In this document: positions 49,972 through 56,348 of the stretch, in pieces
Numbering within the stretch: the first letter of the stretch is position 1
How the letters are laid out: each line of letters starts with the position of its first letter
Source of the DNA: Paenibacillus spiritus
GTDB lineage: Bacteria > Bacillota > Bacilli > Paenibacillales > Paenibacillaceae
Length of the DNA stretch: 64,000 nucleotides
Direction of reading: 5' to 3'
Assembly (NCBI RefSeq): GCF_008710135.1
Contig: NZ_VYKK01000017.1
Coordinates: 1-64,000, forward strand
Program-made: the position numbers and the translations under genes
The notes under the pieces: generated by a model
What the model was told of the DNA's origin: nothing
The model's input: the letters and a program-made list of their open reading frames with translations, nothing else
Database searches by the model: none

Positions 49972-50333
49972 GGGGCCGTTCTTGGATTCGACGGGGGTAG
50001 TTCGAGCATGGGTAGCGAGTAGTGGGGACGCGTCCGCTTCATCAACGCTAAAGCCAATTAAACGGCAAACAAAACAACAACTACGCTTTCGCAGCTTAAT
50101 AACCTGTGAGCGTGCTTCTACCCTGCATCGCCCATGTGACAGGGATAGGGGCTAACAAGTAGTGGGATACGCTGTCTGGTCTCCGCCTGGGGTCAGCAGA
50201 AGAAGATAATCAGGCTGACCCGAAGGGGACCCGGTTACGGGGGGCTTCTAGGGTGACATCAAAACTGTGACTACACTCGTAGAAGCTTGTGTGGCGTTGC
50301 CTTCGGACAGGGGTTCGACTCCCCTCGGCTCCA
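49972..50333 (+). ncRNA. ssrA: Transfer-messenger RNA
   Basis: 362 bases. The tRNA-like ends pair (GGGGCCG with CGGCTCC), the 5' part has the tmRNA signature GTTCTTGGATTCGACGGGGG, and the 3' end has the T-arm GGTTCGACTCCCC. The tag frame runs 50064-50099 and reads GKQNNNYAFAA before TAATAA; with the Ala charged on tmRNA the tag is A-GKQNNNYAFAA. CCA is not encoded (the genome reads CCATAT). It rescues stalled ribosomes with SmpB. Confidence 0.97.
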
Positions 50334-50342
50334 TATGGAGTA
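50171..50342 (+). repeat. tmRNA 3' direct repeat, copy 1 (in intact ssrA)
   Basis: 172 bases from inside ssrA to 9 bases past its end. The same stretch recurs at 52906-53076 with one base deletion (six G to five G) and one T-to-C change. This copy belongs to the complete, presumably working, tmRNA gene. Confidence 0.93.
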
Positions 50343-50348
50343 AAGTGA

Positions 50349-50375
50349 AAGACACCTTCTAAGGTGTCTTTTTTC
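50349..50375 (+). terminator. Terminator of ssrA
   Basis: AAGACACCTT-CT-AAGGTGTCTT followed by TTTT. A similar terminator follows the second ssrA fragment (53084). Confidence 0.9.
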
Positions 50376-50765
50376 GTTTTCACGGTTATTTTGGACTATA
50401 CGTAGTGGTTGAAAAGCTTGCTATGATGCGATTTCTGGAGCTTACTGTTAATGGATGCAGTGAGTTTCAGCTATACGGAGACAGGAGGTTTTGGCTGCCA
50501 CGTAACTAGTGATACGATTGCTCCCTTCACCGTGCGTTTTTGTCGTTCATCCCCATCATCTGCACTTGGACTACCTAAAGGCTACTTCTGAATTAGCCCT
50601 CAAAGCCTCCAGAGCTTCTCAGACATTCAGTTACTCTGCTGCATATAATTTGTGTTTACAGTAATTCAAACGACAGCCTGATTTAATCTGAGCGGTATTA
50701 CGTATCTTTGCAAGGTTCAGAACCCTTGAAAAATGATATAATAATAATGAATGGAGCTGATGCCG
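50376..50765. other. Non-coding gap upstream of the Rpn gene
   Basis: About 390 bases with no supportable gene. A perfect -10 TATAAT lies at 50737-50742, 24 bp upstream of the Rpn start, without a good -35. The minus strand near 50600 has a short GAGGCTTTGAGG word shared with the 3' end of the Rpn gene, too short to call a remnant. Confidence 0.5.
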
Positions 50766-51578
50766 ATGGAACTGCTGGACCCGCGTGTGGACTTTGTATT
50801 TAAACGGATATTTGGCAGCGAGAACAATAAAGATGTGCTGCTGGCGTTTCTTAACCGCATCTTCACCGAAGCTGGCGAGCCGCCGCTGACAGAGATCATC
50901 CTGATGAATCCCTATACGGATAAAGATGATCCACTCGACAAACAGTCCATCTTTGATGTTTATGCCAAGACGGCTGAGGGTAAGTTGATAGACATTGAGA
51001 TGCAATTGTTCAACAAATACGATATCGAGAAGCGAACGCTGTTCTACTGGAGCAAGCGATACGCCAGTCAGCTTCAGGAAGGCGAGAAGTATCAGGAACT
51101 GAAGAAGTGCGTCACCATTAACATTTTGAACTATGCCTTCTTATCGAATGACGAGTACCATAATATATTTCATCTCCGCGAAGACCGAACATTGATACCA
51201 CTGCTTGACGATATTGAGGTCCATTTTTTGGAGCTGCCAAAGTTGGATGATGTGATCCCATCAAACGGTGGATTGGAGAACTGGTTGTTGTTCCTCAAGG
51301 GCGTAGATACAACCCATTGGGAGGTGCTGAAGATGAATGAACCGGGATTGGAAAAGGCGATGGATACCTTGCAATACTTGAGCCAGGATTCAGAGGCCAG
51401 ACGTTTGTATGAGGCTAGACAGAAGTATTTGCATGACGAGGCTTCTATGCTGGGTAGTGCGGAAATGGCAGGCATAAAAAAAGTAGCTACAAACATGCTT
51501 GGCTTGAATCTGGACATAACGACTATTATAAAAGCTACTGGATTAACAGAGCAAGAGATCGAGGCTTTGAGAAAATAA
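50766..51578 (+). CDS. Rpn-family recombination-promoting nuclease (PD-(D/E)XK)
   Basis: 270 residues. N-terminus LLDPRVDFVFKRIFGSENN and the catalytic pattern D in IFDVYAKT with E-x-Q in LIDIEMQLFNKYD (about 58-80) fit the PDDEXK_2/Rpn family, once called transposase_31. The C-terminus ATGLTEQEIEALRK is the family's repeat-like tail. Rpn proteins promote RecA-independent recombination and are often carried as numerous paralogues. GGAG lies 9 bases before ATG 50766; ATG 50751 is possible. Carried in the ssrA-bounded insert. Confidence 0.88.
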   Translation: MELLDPRVDFVFKRIFGSENNKDVLLAFLNRIFTEAGEPPLTEIILMNPYTDKDDPLDKQSIFDVYAKTAEGKLIDIEMQLFNKYDIEKRTLFYWSKRYASQLQEGEKYQELKKCVTINILNYAFLSNDEYHNIFHLREDRTLIPLLDDIEVHFLELPKLDDVIPSNGGLENWLLFLKGVDTTHWEVLKMNEPGLEKAMDTLQYLSQDSEARRLYEARQKYLHDEASMLGSAEMAGIKKVATNMLGLNLDITTIIKATGLTEQEIEALRK

Positions 51579-51662
51579 AGAATGTGATTGCATCCTATGA
51601 AAAAAAATCCCTTTTGTAGTACCGTCTAAAATGATAACCGTTGTTATAAGTGATTAACTAAT

Positions 51663-51697
51663 AAAAAAAGCCACCATACAGAAGGTGGCTTTTTTTA
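51663..51697. terminator. Bidirectional terminator after the Rpn gene
   Basis: AAAAAAAGCCACC/GGTGGCTTTTTTT with loop ATACAGAA. The A run on one side and the T run on the other let it act in both directions. Bases 51698-51921 that follow are AT-rich without a visible gene. Confidence 0.88.
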
Positions 51698-51921
51698 CTT
51701 TGTCTTGAAAAATACATACATTATTTCAATCCACAGATAAAAGTATCTGACCTATATACGCTTTAAGCATAGTATAGACATTATATTTTTTCAATAGAAT
51801 AACTCTAATATATTACTTCAATGTATGTATATTTCAAATATATATTGTCATAGAAAAATAGATAGAATCCAAGTAAATTATGATTAGAAATACCAATTTG
51901 GTACAAAAAAGGAGAATGGAT

Positions 51922-52362
51922 ATGAATGATGATTTTAATAGGAAAGAAAAATTTGATATTTATCAGCTAGAATGGTTTTTACCTAGTCCTTCTAAGCCGG
52001 TATTTTCAATAAGTGTATCTAATGAAAAGGGATTCTGTTTAAACAGCAAGCTTTATGAATTCATTCCTAAACAGCTAACAATAGGTATAAGTTCAGACGG
52101 AAAGAATATTGGGCTGTTAGGAATAGCTGAAAAGGGATATCATGTTTTGAAAAATGGGAAAATAAAAGACCTCGAATTAGTTAAGGTAATCGAAAAGCGA
52201 GGAATTTCTTTTCCGGCAAGTTATACTGTTGAAAAAAAAGATGATTTATGGTTTGCTACGTTAGTTCCTCCAAAGCAAGTACCGCTCACTCCCCAAAATA
52301 CTCCTAAGAAACCCAGAAAAAGTGGACTTCGTAATATGCTTCCTAATAAAGCTATACAGTGA
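51922..52362 (+). CDS. Unknown protein coupled to sigma-like gene
   Basis: 146 residues; family not recognised. No signal peptide or membrane segment. The centre is a mixed beta region (FSISVSNEKGFCLNSKLYEF to KKDDLWFATLVPP), which could be a DNA- or protein-binding barrel; the last 30 residues are Pro/Lys-rich and basic. Start ATG 51922 follows AAGGAG by 7 bases. Its stop overlaps the GTG of the sigma-like gene (GTGA), so the two products probably work together; a cofactor or anti-sigma role is a guess. AT-rich codons. Confidence 0.6.
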   Translation: MNDDFNRKEKFDIYQLEWFLPSPSKPVFSISVSNEKGFCLNSKLYEFIPKQLTIGISSDGKNIGLLGIAEKGYHVLKNGKIKDLELVKVIEKRGISFPASYTVEKKDDLWFATLVPPKQVPLTPQNTPKKPRKSGLRNMLPNKAIQ

Positions 52363-52883
52363 AAGAGAAAATTACTGAGGCTGACGTCGTAAATCATTAC
52401 TTTCCGCTTGTAGTTAATGAATGCAAAAATTCATACAAAGGTTTGGAAATTGAAGATAGAATTACGGAAGGTGTGGTGGCTCTTATCCATGCTATTCGTA
52501 CTTACAATACCCATTTTGGATGCTTTGAAGACTATTTTTTAGCACAGTTGAAAATAATTATGAAACAAAAAAACAAAGAAGCATGGGCTATAAGGAGAAT
52601 GGAATCCATTTTTTCAGTGGATGCACCTGTGCGTATTCATAATGAATCTCACACTCATTTAGAATTCATAAGATCAATTCCATATGATGATACTATTATT
52701 GATGTAGAAATTTTTTTGGCAAGACTATCATCTTTAGAAAGAAAGGTTATTTATCTTTTAATTAATGGAGATGATTTAAAAAAGATATCTGATGAGTTGA
52801 GCCTTTCTTCGGAACAAGCTGGATTTATAATGGAGCAACTTCAAAGTAGGGCTAAGCATTATTTAGATGTGGATTTAACATAA
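52359..52883 (+). CDS. Sigma-70-family-like protein
   Basis: 174 residues. Residues about 8-75 resemble sigma region 2 (GLEIEDRITEGVVALIHAIR), and 125-170 resemble region 4 with a helix-turn-helix (LSSLERKVIYLLINGDDLKK and following). The linker FSVDAPV mimics that of sporulation-type sigmas. The -10-binding region 2 is degenerate, so it may be an alternative sigma, a transcription cofactor or a phage-type regulator. GTG start overlaps the upstream stop. Its 3' end lies 22 bp before the duplicated tmRNA fragment, inside the ssrA-bounded insert. Confidence 0.65.
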   Translation: MKEKITEADVVNHYFPLVVNECKNSYKGLEIEDRITEGVVALIHAIRTYNTHFGCFEDYFLAQLKIIMKQKNKEAWAIRRMESIFSVDAPVRIHNESHTHLEFIRSIPYDDTIIDVEIFLARLSSLERKVIYLLINGDDLKKISDELSLSSEQAGFIMEQLQSRAKHYLDVDLT

Positions 52884-52905
52884 TGTATGTTGTAGCCTGT
52901 TTTTG

Positions 52906-53076
52906 GCTGTCTGGTCTCCGCCTGGGGTCAGCAGAAGAAGATAATCAGGCTGACCCGAAGGGGACCCGGTTACGGGGGCTTCTAGGGTGACATCAAAACC
53001 GTGACTACACTCGTAGAAGCTTGTGTGGCGTTGCCTTCGGACAGGGGTTCGACTCCCCTCGGCTCCATATGGAGTA
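52906..53076 (+). pseudogene. tmRNA 3' fragment, copy 2 (remnant ssrA)
   Basis: 171 bases matching ssrA 50171-50342 with one deleted G and one substitution. It includes the 3' pseudoknots and the T-arm and acceptor 3' strand but neither the 5' half nor the tag, so it cannot be a working tmRNA. It is the expected distal junction of an integration at ssrA. Confidence 0.9.
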
Positions 53077-53083
53077 TCAGTGA

Positions 53084-53109
53084 AAGACACCTTTAGGGGT
53101 GTCTTTTTT
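53084..53109 (+). terminator. Terminator after the tmRNA fragment
   Basis: AAGACACC-TTTAGG-GGTGTCTT with T run; a diverged copy of the ssrA terminator at 50349, showing that the chromosomal ssrA downstream region continues here. Confidence 0.8.
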
Positions 53110-53292
53110 ATGTTATCGTACTCTATTGTAATTAGTAATATATTTAAGAACAAAGGCACAGTTCAGAAATGTTACTTCTTATTTTCTTTTTAATACGATG
53201 TTCTACCTCTAGAAGCACTGCTACTTCGTATCTAAAAGTTGTAGATAAGGATTTTTCAGGAAAAAAGTGAGGAGTCATAGCGATAAATCCTT

Positions 53293-53469
53293 ATGATAAA
53301 AAATCAAAACCCTTTAAAATTTTTATGGATAGATAGTAGAAACACTTGGAATTTATTACGGCTTAAAGAAATGTATTTTGCAACCTATGAATATACTTCT
53401 CTACATAAAGATACAAAGATTCAGATGATAAGTTATCCAGATAATAAAGGTAACAAAAAAGATAATTGA
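53293..53469 (+). CDS. Small AT-rich reading frame, doubtful
   Basis: 58 codons starting ATG 53293 and ending TGA. The product starts MIKNQNPLKFLWIDSRN and is unrecognised. A GAGGAG lies 18 bases upstream, too far for a good RBS. Surrounding 53110-53600 is AT-rich with no other gene, so this may be a remnant of a broken gene rather than a gene. Confidence 0.25.
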   Translation: MIKNQNPLKFLWIDSRNTWNLLRLKEMYFATYEYTSLHKDTKIQMISYPDNKGNKKDN

Positions 53470-53602
53470 AATTACTCTTCCCTCAAAGGAGAAGAACATC
53501 TATTCAAAAAAAGAGCTCATACGTTCGTAAAAACATATATTTCCTCCAATCTTTGTGTATAATGAAGCTGAAAGCCCATTTGTACTGCGAAGGGGATGAA
53601 GA

Positions 53603-54034
53603 ATGATGTCAATCCGTTTGAACCCGTATTTTGTTTTTAACGGAAATACCCGAGAGGCGTTGGATTTCTATGCGAAAGCGCTGCGCGGGAATGTAGTGGG
53701 GATCATGACGTTCGGGGATATGCCGGAGAATCCGAGTCATCCGCTAACCGATGAAATGAAGAACCTTGTGATGCATGCGCAGCTGAAGGTCGGGGATACG
53801 GACCTTATGTTCTCGGATACTTTTCCGGGGACGGCGCACCAGGCGGAGGGGGATACGGTTCAGATTGCCATTCATCCCTCGGAAGAAGCGGAGGCGTGGG
53901 AGATCTTCAATGCGCTGGCGGACGGCGGTCAGGTTGTCATGCCCCTTCAGAAGACGGATTGGAGCCCCTTGTACGGAATTGTGAAGGACAGGTTCGGCGT
54001 TACGTTTCAAGTGAATGTTCCCGGGGAGGAATGA
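53603..54034 (+). CDS. VOC-superfamily (PhnB-like) protein
   Basis: 143 residues, one VOC unit of paired beta-alpha-beta-beta-beta modules. It begins RLNPYFVFNGNTREALDFYA and contains GDTDLMFSDTFPG and the closing SPLYGIVKDRFGVTFQVN. PhnB-like proteins (glyoxalase/dioxygenase fold) have no agreed activity. It lies 3 bp before a double-VOC gene, probably one unit. Confidence 0.85.
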   Translation: MMSIRLNPYFVFNGNTREALDFYAKALRGNVVGIMTFGDMPENPSHPLTDEMKNLVMHAQLKVGDTDLMFSDTFPGTAHQAEGDTVQIAIHPSEEAEAWEIFNALADGGQVVMPLQKTDWSPLYGIVKDRFGVTFQVNVPGEE

Positions 54035-54037
54035 TCC

Positions 54038-54955
54038 TTGGCCAACGTGAATCCAAAGATCGTGCCGCACTTGTGGTATGACAGAGAAGCGGTGGAGGCC
54101 GCTCAATTCTACGCTTCGGTATTCCCGGAATCCAGAGTCACGAAGGTGACAACCCTTTCGGGCACGCCTTCGGGCGACTGCGATCAAGTCTCCTTTGAAA
54201 TCTGGGGACAGGAGTTCATGGCCATCAGCGGGGGACCTCATTTCCGGTTCAACCCGTCGGTATCCTTCTTCGTGAACTTTGATCCTTCGCGCGACAAGAA
54301 CGCCGCCCGGAAGCTGGATGAGGTCTGGGACCGGTTATCCGAGGGCGGACAAGCCCTCATGCCGCTGGGCAAGTATCCGTTCAGCGAGCGGTACGGCTGG
54401 ATTCAGGACAAGTACGGCTTGTCCTGGCAGCTGATTCTGACGAATCCGGAAGGCGAGGAGCGGCCGGCTATTTTGCCTGCTCTAACGTTTGTAGGAGAGG
54501 TATGCGGCAGGGCGGAAGAGGCCATGTCTCTCTATGTTTCGGTATTCGGCAATTCGCGGCAGGGAATGCTTGTCCGCTACCCGGAAGGCTCGGGACCCGA
54601 TCAGGCGGGGACGATCCTGTTCTCGGACTTCAGGCTGGAGAACCTGTGGTTCACCGCCATGGACAGCGCGCATGATCATCGGTTCCAGTTCGATGGAGGC
54701 GTCTCTTTTATGGTGAAATGCCATACGCAAGAAGAGATCGATCATTATTGGGAGAGGCTGTCTGCGGTTCCCGAAGCCGAACAGTGCGGCTGGCTGACCG
54801 ACCAGTTCGGCGTATCGTGGCAGATTGTTCCGGCCAATATAGGCGAGCTGCTGGAGAAGGGGACGCCGGAGCAAGCGGCGCGGGTAACGAAGGCTTTTAT
54901 GAACATGAAGAAATTCGACCTGGCGGCCTTGCAACAGGCTTATAGGGGCGAGTGA
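54038..54955 (+). CDS. Double VOC protein (3-dmu-9_3-mt type)
   Basis: 305 residues with two VOC units: about 6-135 (IVPHLWYDREAVEAAQFYAS) and about 150-290 (TFVGEVCGRAEEAMSLYVSV), each ending in a similar GWLTDQFGVSWQIVP-type strand pair. Pfam names this 3-demethylubiquinone-9 3-methyltransferase, a label without good experimental support. TTG 54038 follows GGAGGAA at 8 bases. Cotranscribed with 53603 by spacing. Confidence 0.85.
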   Translation: MANVNPKIVPHLWYDREAVEAAQFYASVFPESRVTKVTTLSGTPSGDCDQVSFEIWGQEFMAISGGPHFRFNPSVSFFVNFDPSRDKNAARKLDEVWDRLSEGGQALMPLGKYPFSERYGWIQDKYGLSWQLILTNPEGEERPAILPALTFVGEVCGRAEEAMSLYVSVFGNSRQGMLVRYPEGSGPDQAGTILFSDFRLENLWFTAMDSAHDHRFQFDGGVSFMVKCHTQEEIDHYWERLSAVPEAEQCGWLTDQFGVSWQIVPANIGELLEKGTPEQAARVTKAFMNMKKFDLAALQQAYRGE

Positions 54956-54995
54956 GCGCTATCTGACGACTCTGTAAATAAAAATAAAAGGGGAG

Positions 54996-55024
54996 TTGTC
55001 AATGCTCCCCAGATGTGTTATAGT
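54996..55024 (+). promoter_or_regulatory. Promoter of the cold-shock gene
   Basis: TTGTCA (54996-55001), a 17-bp spacer and TATAGT (55019-55024). Start point near 55031 gives a leader of about 127 bases. The flanking hexamers GGGGAG (54990) and CTCCCC (55005) form a small inverted repeat around the -35 box. Confidence 0.7.
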
Positions 55025-55050
55025 TAGTTTATTGAAATTTCGACCTGAAC

Positions 55051-55112
55051 TCACATATTGTAGAGGGTTATGATTTTGATTTTATAACCTTGTACAATAT
55101 GTGATTTTTTTT
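55051..55112 (+). promoter_or_regulatory. Terminator-like hairpin in the csp leader
   Basis: TCACATATTGTA (55051-55062) pairs perfectly with TACAATATGTGA (55093-55104); inside, GGTTAT pairs with ATAACC; eight T follow directly. It has the form of an intrinsic terminator but lies between the predicted csp promoter and the csp start, so it may be an attenuator or a temperature-dependent leader. Confidence 0.7.
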
Positions 55113-55157
55113 AGGAATTTTAAGATCATGTAAATAATATCGTGGAGGTAATGAATA

Positions 55158-55358
55158 ATGGAAACAGGAACAGTAAAGTGGTTTAACGCAGACAAGGGCT
55201 TTGGCTTTATCGAGGTAGAAGGCGGAAATGACGTATTCGTACATTTCAGCGCTATCGTTGGTGACGGATTCAAATCGCTGGACGAAGGACAGCGCGTTGA
55301 ATTCAACGTGGTTCAAGGCAACCGCGGCCCGCAGGCCGAGAATGTTGTTAAACTGTAA
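55158..55358 (+). CDS. Cold-shock protein, CspA/CspB family
   Basis: 66 residues, single cold-shock domain. RNP1 KGFGFIEV (about 13-20) and RNP2 VFVHFSAI (about 27-34) are intact, with [13 protein letters not shown] at the N-terminus. It binds single-stranded RNA and DNA as a chaperone. RBS TGGAGG. Preceded by a structured leader and followed by a terminator and the cold-inducible ydjO homologue. Confidence 0.96.
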   Translation: METGTVKWFNADKGFGFIEVEGGNDVFVHFSAIVGDGFKSLDEGQRVEFNVVQGNRGPQAENVVKL

Positions 55359-55371
55359 ATAGCTGACCGAG

Positions 55372-55402
55372 AGCCCCAATCCTAGCATTGGGGCTTTTTT
55401 TT
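55372..55402 (+). terminator. Terminator after csp
   Basis: AGCCCCAAT/ATTGGGGCT with loop CCTAGC and eight T. Confidence 0.93.
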
Positions 55403-55437
55403 CGCTCCTTATTCCACCAGAGAAAGAAGGATGCTGC

Positions 55438-55650
55438 ATGTACTATTCACGGAAAAGATTGATGGCGGATCTTCCAGAAGAGATGACGGCCATATGGTCC
55501 TGCACCAATGAAGAGTGCAACGGATGGATGAGAGATAATTTTGTTTTTTCGATTCAGCCGGTCTGCGGCCAATGTCGAGCTCTCATGGAGAAGAGTGAGA
55601 AGATGCTGCCTGTCGTAACGAACACCAGTCCTAATCAGGTTAAACGCTGA
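55438..55650 (+). CDS. ydjO: Cold-inducible protein YdjO family
   Basis: 70 residues. Two Cys pairs, CTNEECNGWMRDNF (about 22-35) and CGQC (about 44-47), form a probable zinc ribbon, as in Bacillus YdjO, which is cold-induced and of unknown role. RBS GAAGGATG. Neighbourhood with csp supports a cold response. Confidence 0.85.
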   Translation: MYYSRKRLMADLPEEMTAIWSCTNEECNGWMRDNFVFSIQPVCGQCRALMEKSEKMLPVVTNTSPNQVKR

Positions 55651-55681
55651 TTAAAGGATGCGGAGAGCGCCTTAACCCTGT

Positions 55682-55743
55682 AAGCCGAGCATCGCCTGCG
55701 TGAACTTATCGCGGACGGTGACTCGGCTTTTTTGCCGGCAGAT
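55682..55743 (+). terminator. Terminator after ydjO
   Basis: AAGCCGAG pairs with CTCGGCTT across a partly paired interior (ATCGCCTGCG with CGCGGACGGTG), followed by six T. Confidence 0.75.
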
Positions 55744-56039
55744 TGTGAGTCTTATGGCCCAACCGTATCGAAGGCGGCTGACAACTGCCCATATGAATCG
55801 TCACAATCCTTTCAGAAATGCGAAAGATAGGGGCTGTCCGAGTCTAAATCGAAACTCCCGGAAGACCGATATACAAGAGTAGAAACGCTTGCTGGATAGC
55901 TTGCTGAACGTGACCGATTCGCATTGAAGTTCTCCCCTATCCGAACCCTCTTTCCTGCCGTTCTTCCGGTACGCGGCAAGCCGCCGCAGCGATTCCCCGC
56001 AAGATGCCGTCCGTCGTCCTTTATTTGCTTCACCCTATA
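55744..56039. other. Non-coding gap before the riboswitch
   Basis: About 300 bases without a supportable gene. GATAGGGG (55826) and CCCCTATC (55934) form a distant inverted repeat. A TATATT box at 56036 might be the -10 of the riboswitch transcript; the -35 is poor. Confidence 0.45.
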
Positions 56040-56150
56040 TTGTGACAAAGGCAAACCTGCCGAAAGGCAGGGACGCAAAGCCATAGGGCCTTCTTCGCTC
56101 TGCTCCGCTTCAAGGGACGCAGGACGAAGGTGGCAGCCGCGCTGCCGGAA
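56040..56150 (+). promoter_or_regulatory. Cyclic di-GMP-I (GEMM) riboswitch
   Basis: The aptamer core is recognisable in order: GGCAAACC (from 56050), a helix closed by the GAAA tetraloop (CTGCCGAAAGGCAG), then GGGACGCAAAGCC (56070-56082), a variable helix, and the closing AAGGTGGCAGCCGCGCTGCC (56126-56145). This matches the class I c-di-GMP aptamer, including the conserved GACGCAAAGCC. It precedes the large secreted glycoside hydrolase by 200 bases. Direction of control is not evident. Confidence 0.9.
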
Positions 56151-56265
56151 AAAGAGTGATTTCTGCCTGAAATCAAATCGGTTCCAATCAAGCAGACTCA
56201 CTTGGGGGAAGAGCTTTTTGAACGTATGCCGCCGATTTAGACCCGCCGTTTGATAAAAGTAATTC

Positions 56266-56341
56266 CTCCTCCGCCCATTCGGGCGCCGCTAACCTATCCC
56301 AAGGCAGCGGCGGCGATCAGGGAACTATTTTAACGGAGGAG
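56266..56341 (+). promoter_or_regulatory. Possible SD-sequestering expression platform
   Basis: CTCCTCCG (56266-56273) is the exact complement of the ribosome binding site CGGAGGAG (56334-56341). Between them CGCCGCT (56284-56290) pairs with AGCGGCG (56306-56312), giving a two-tier hairpin that would hide the site. Linked riboswitch control of translation is inference. Confidence 0.5.
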
Positions 56342-56348
56342 AAATACC

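Larger units (their letters stand above)
50343..52905. mobile_element. Small AT-rich insert bounded by tmRNA repeats
   Basis: About 2.56 kb between the two ssrA 3' copies, much more AT-rich than the core genome. It holds an Rpn nuclease gene, an unknown protein and a sigma-like gene. ssrA 3' ends are classic integration sites for genomic islands, which leave such duplications. No integrase is present, and the 172-bp repeat is longer than usual att cores, so this may be a decayed island or one mobilised in trans. Confidence 0.65.

Noticed and set aside
50580..50650. Second, truncated Rpn gene on the minus strand
   Set aside because: Only a 12-base word is shared with the Rpn 3' end and the frame is broken by stops; not enough to call a pseudogene.
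51579..51921. CRISPR or other repeat array in the AT-rich gap
   Set aside because: Only a single terminator hairpin is present; no regularly spaced repeats anywhere in the window.
55820..55945. Insertion-sequence end (GGGGCTGTCC-like) with distant inverted repeat
   Set aside because: No transposase fragment and no target duplication; the inverted repeat is only 8 bp over 100 bp.
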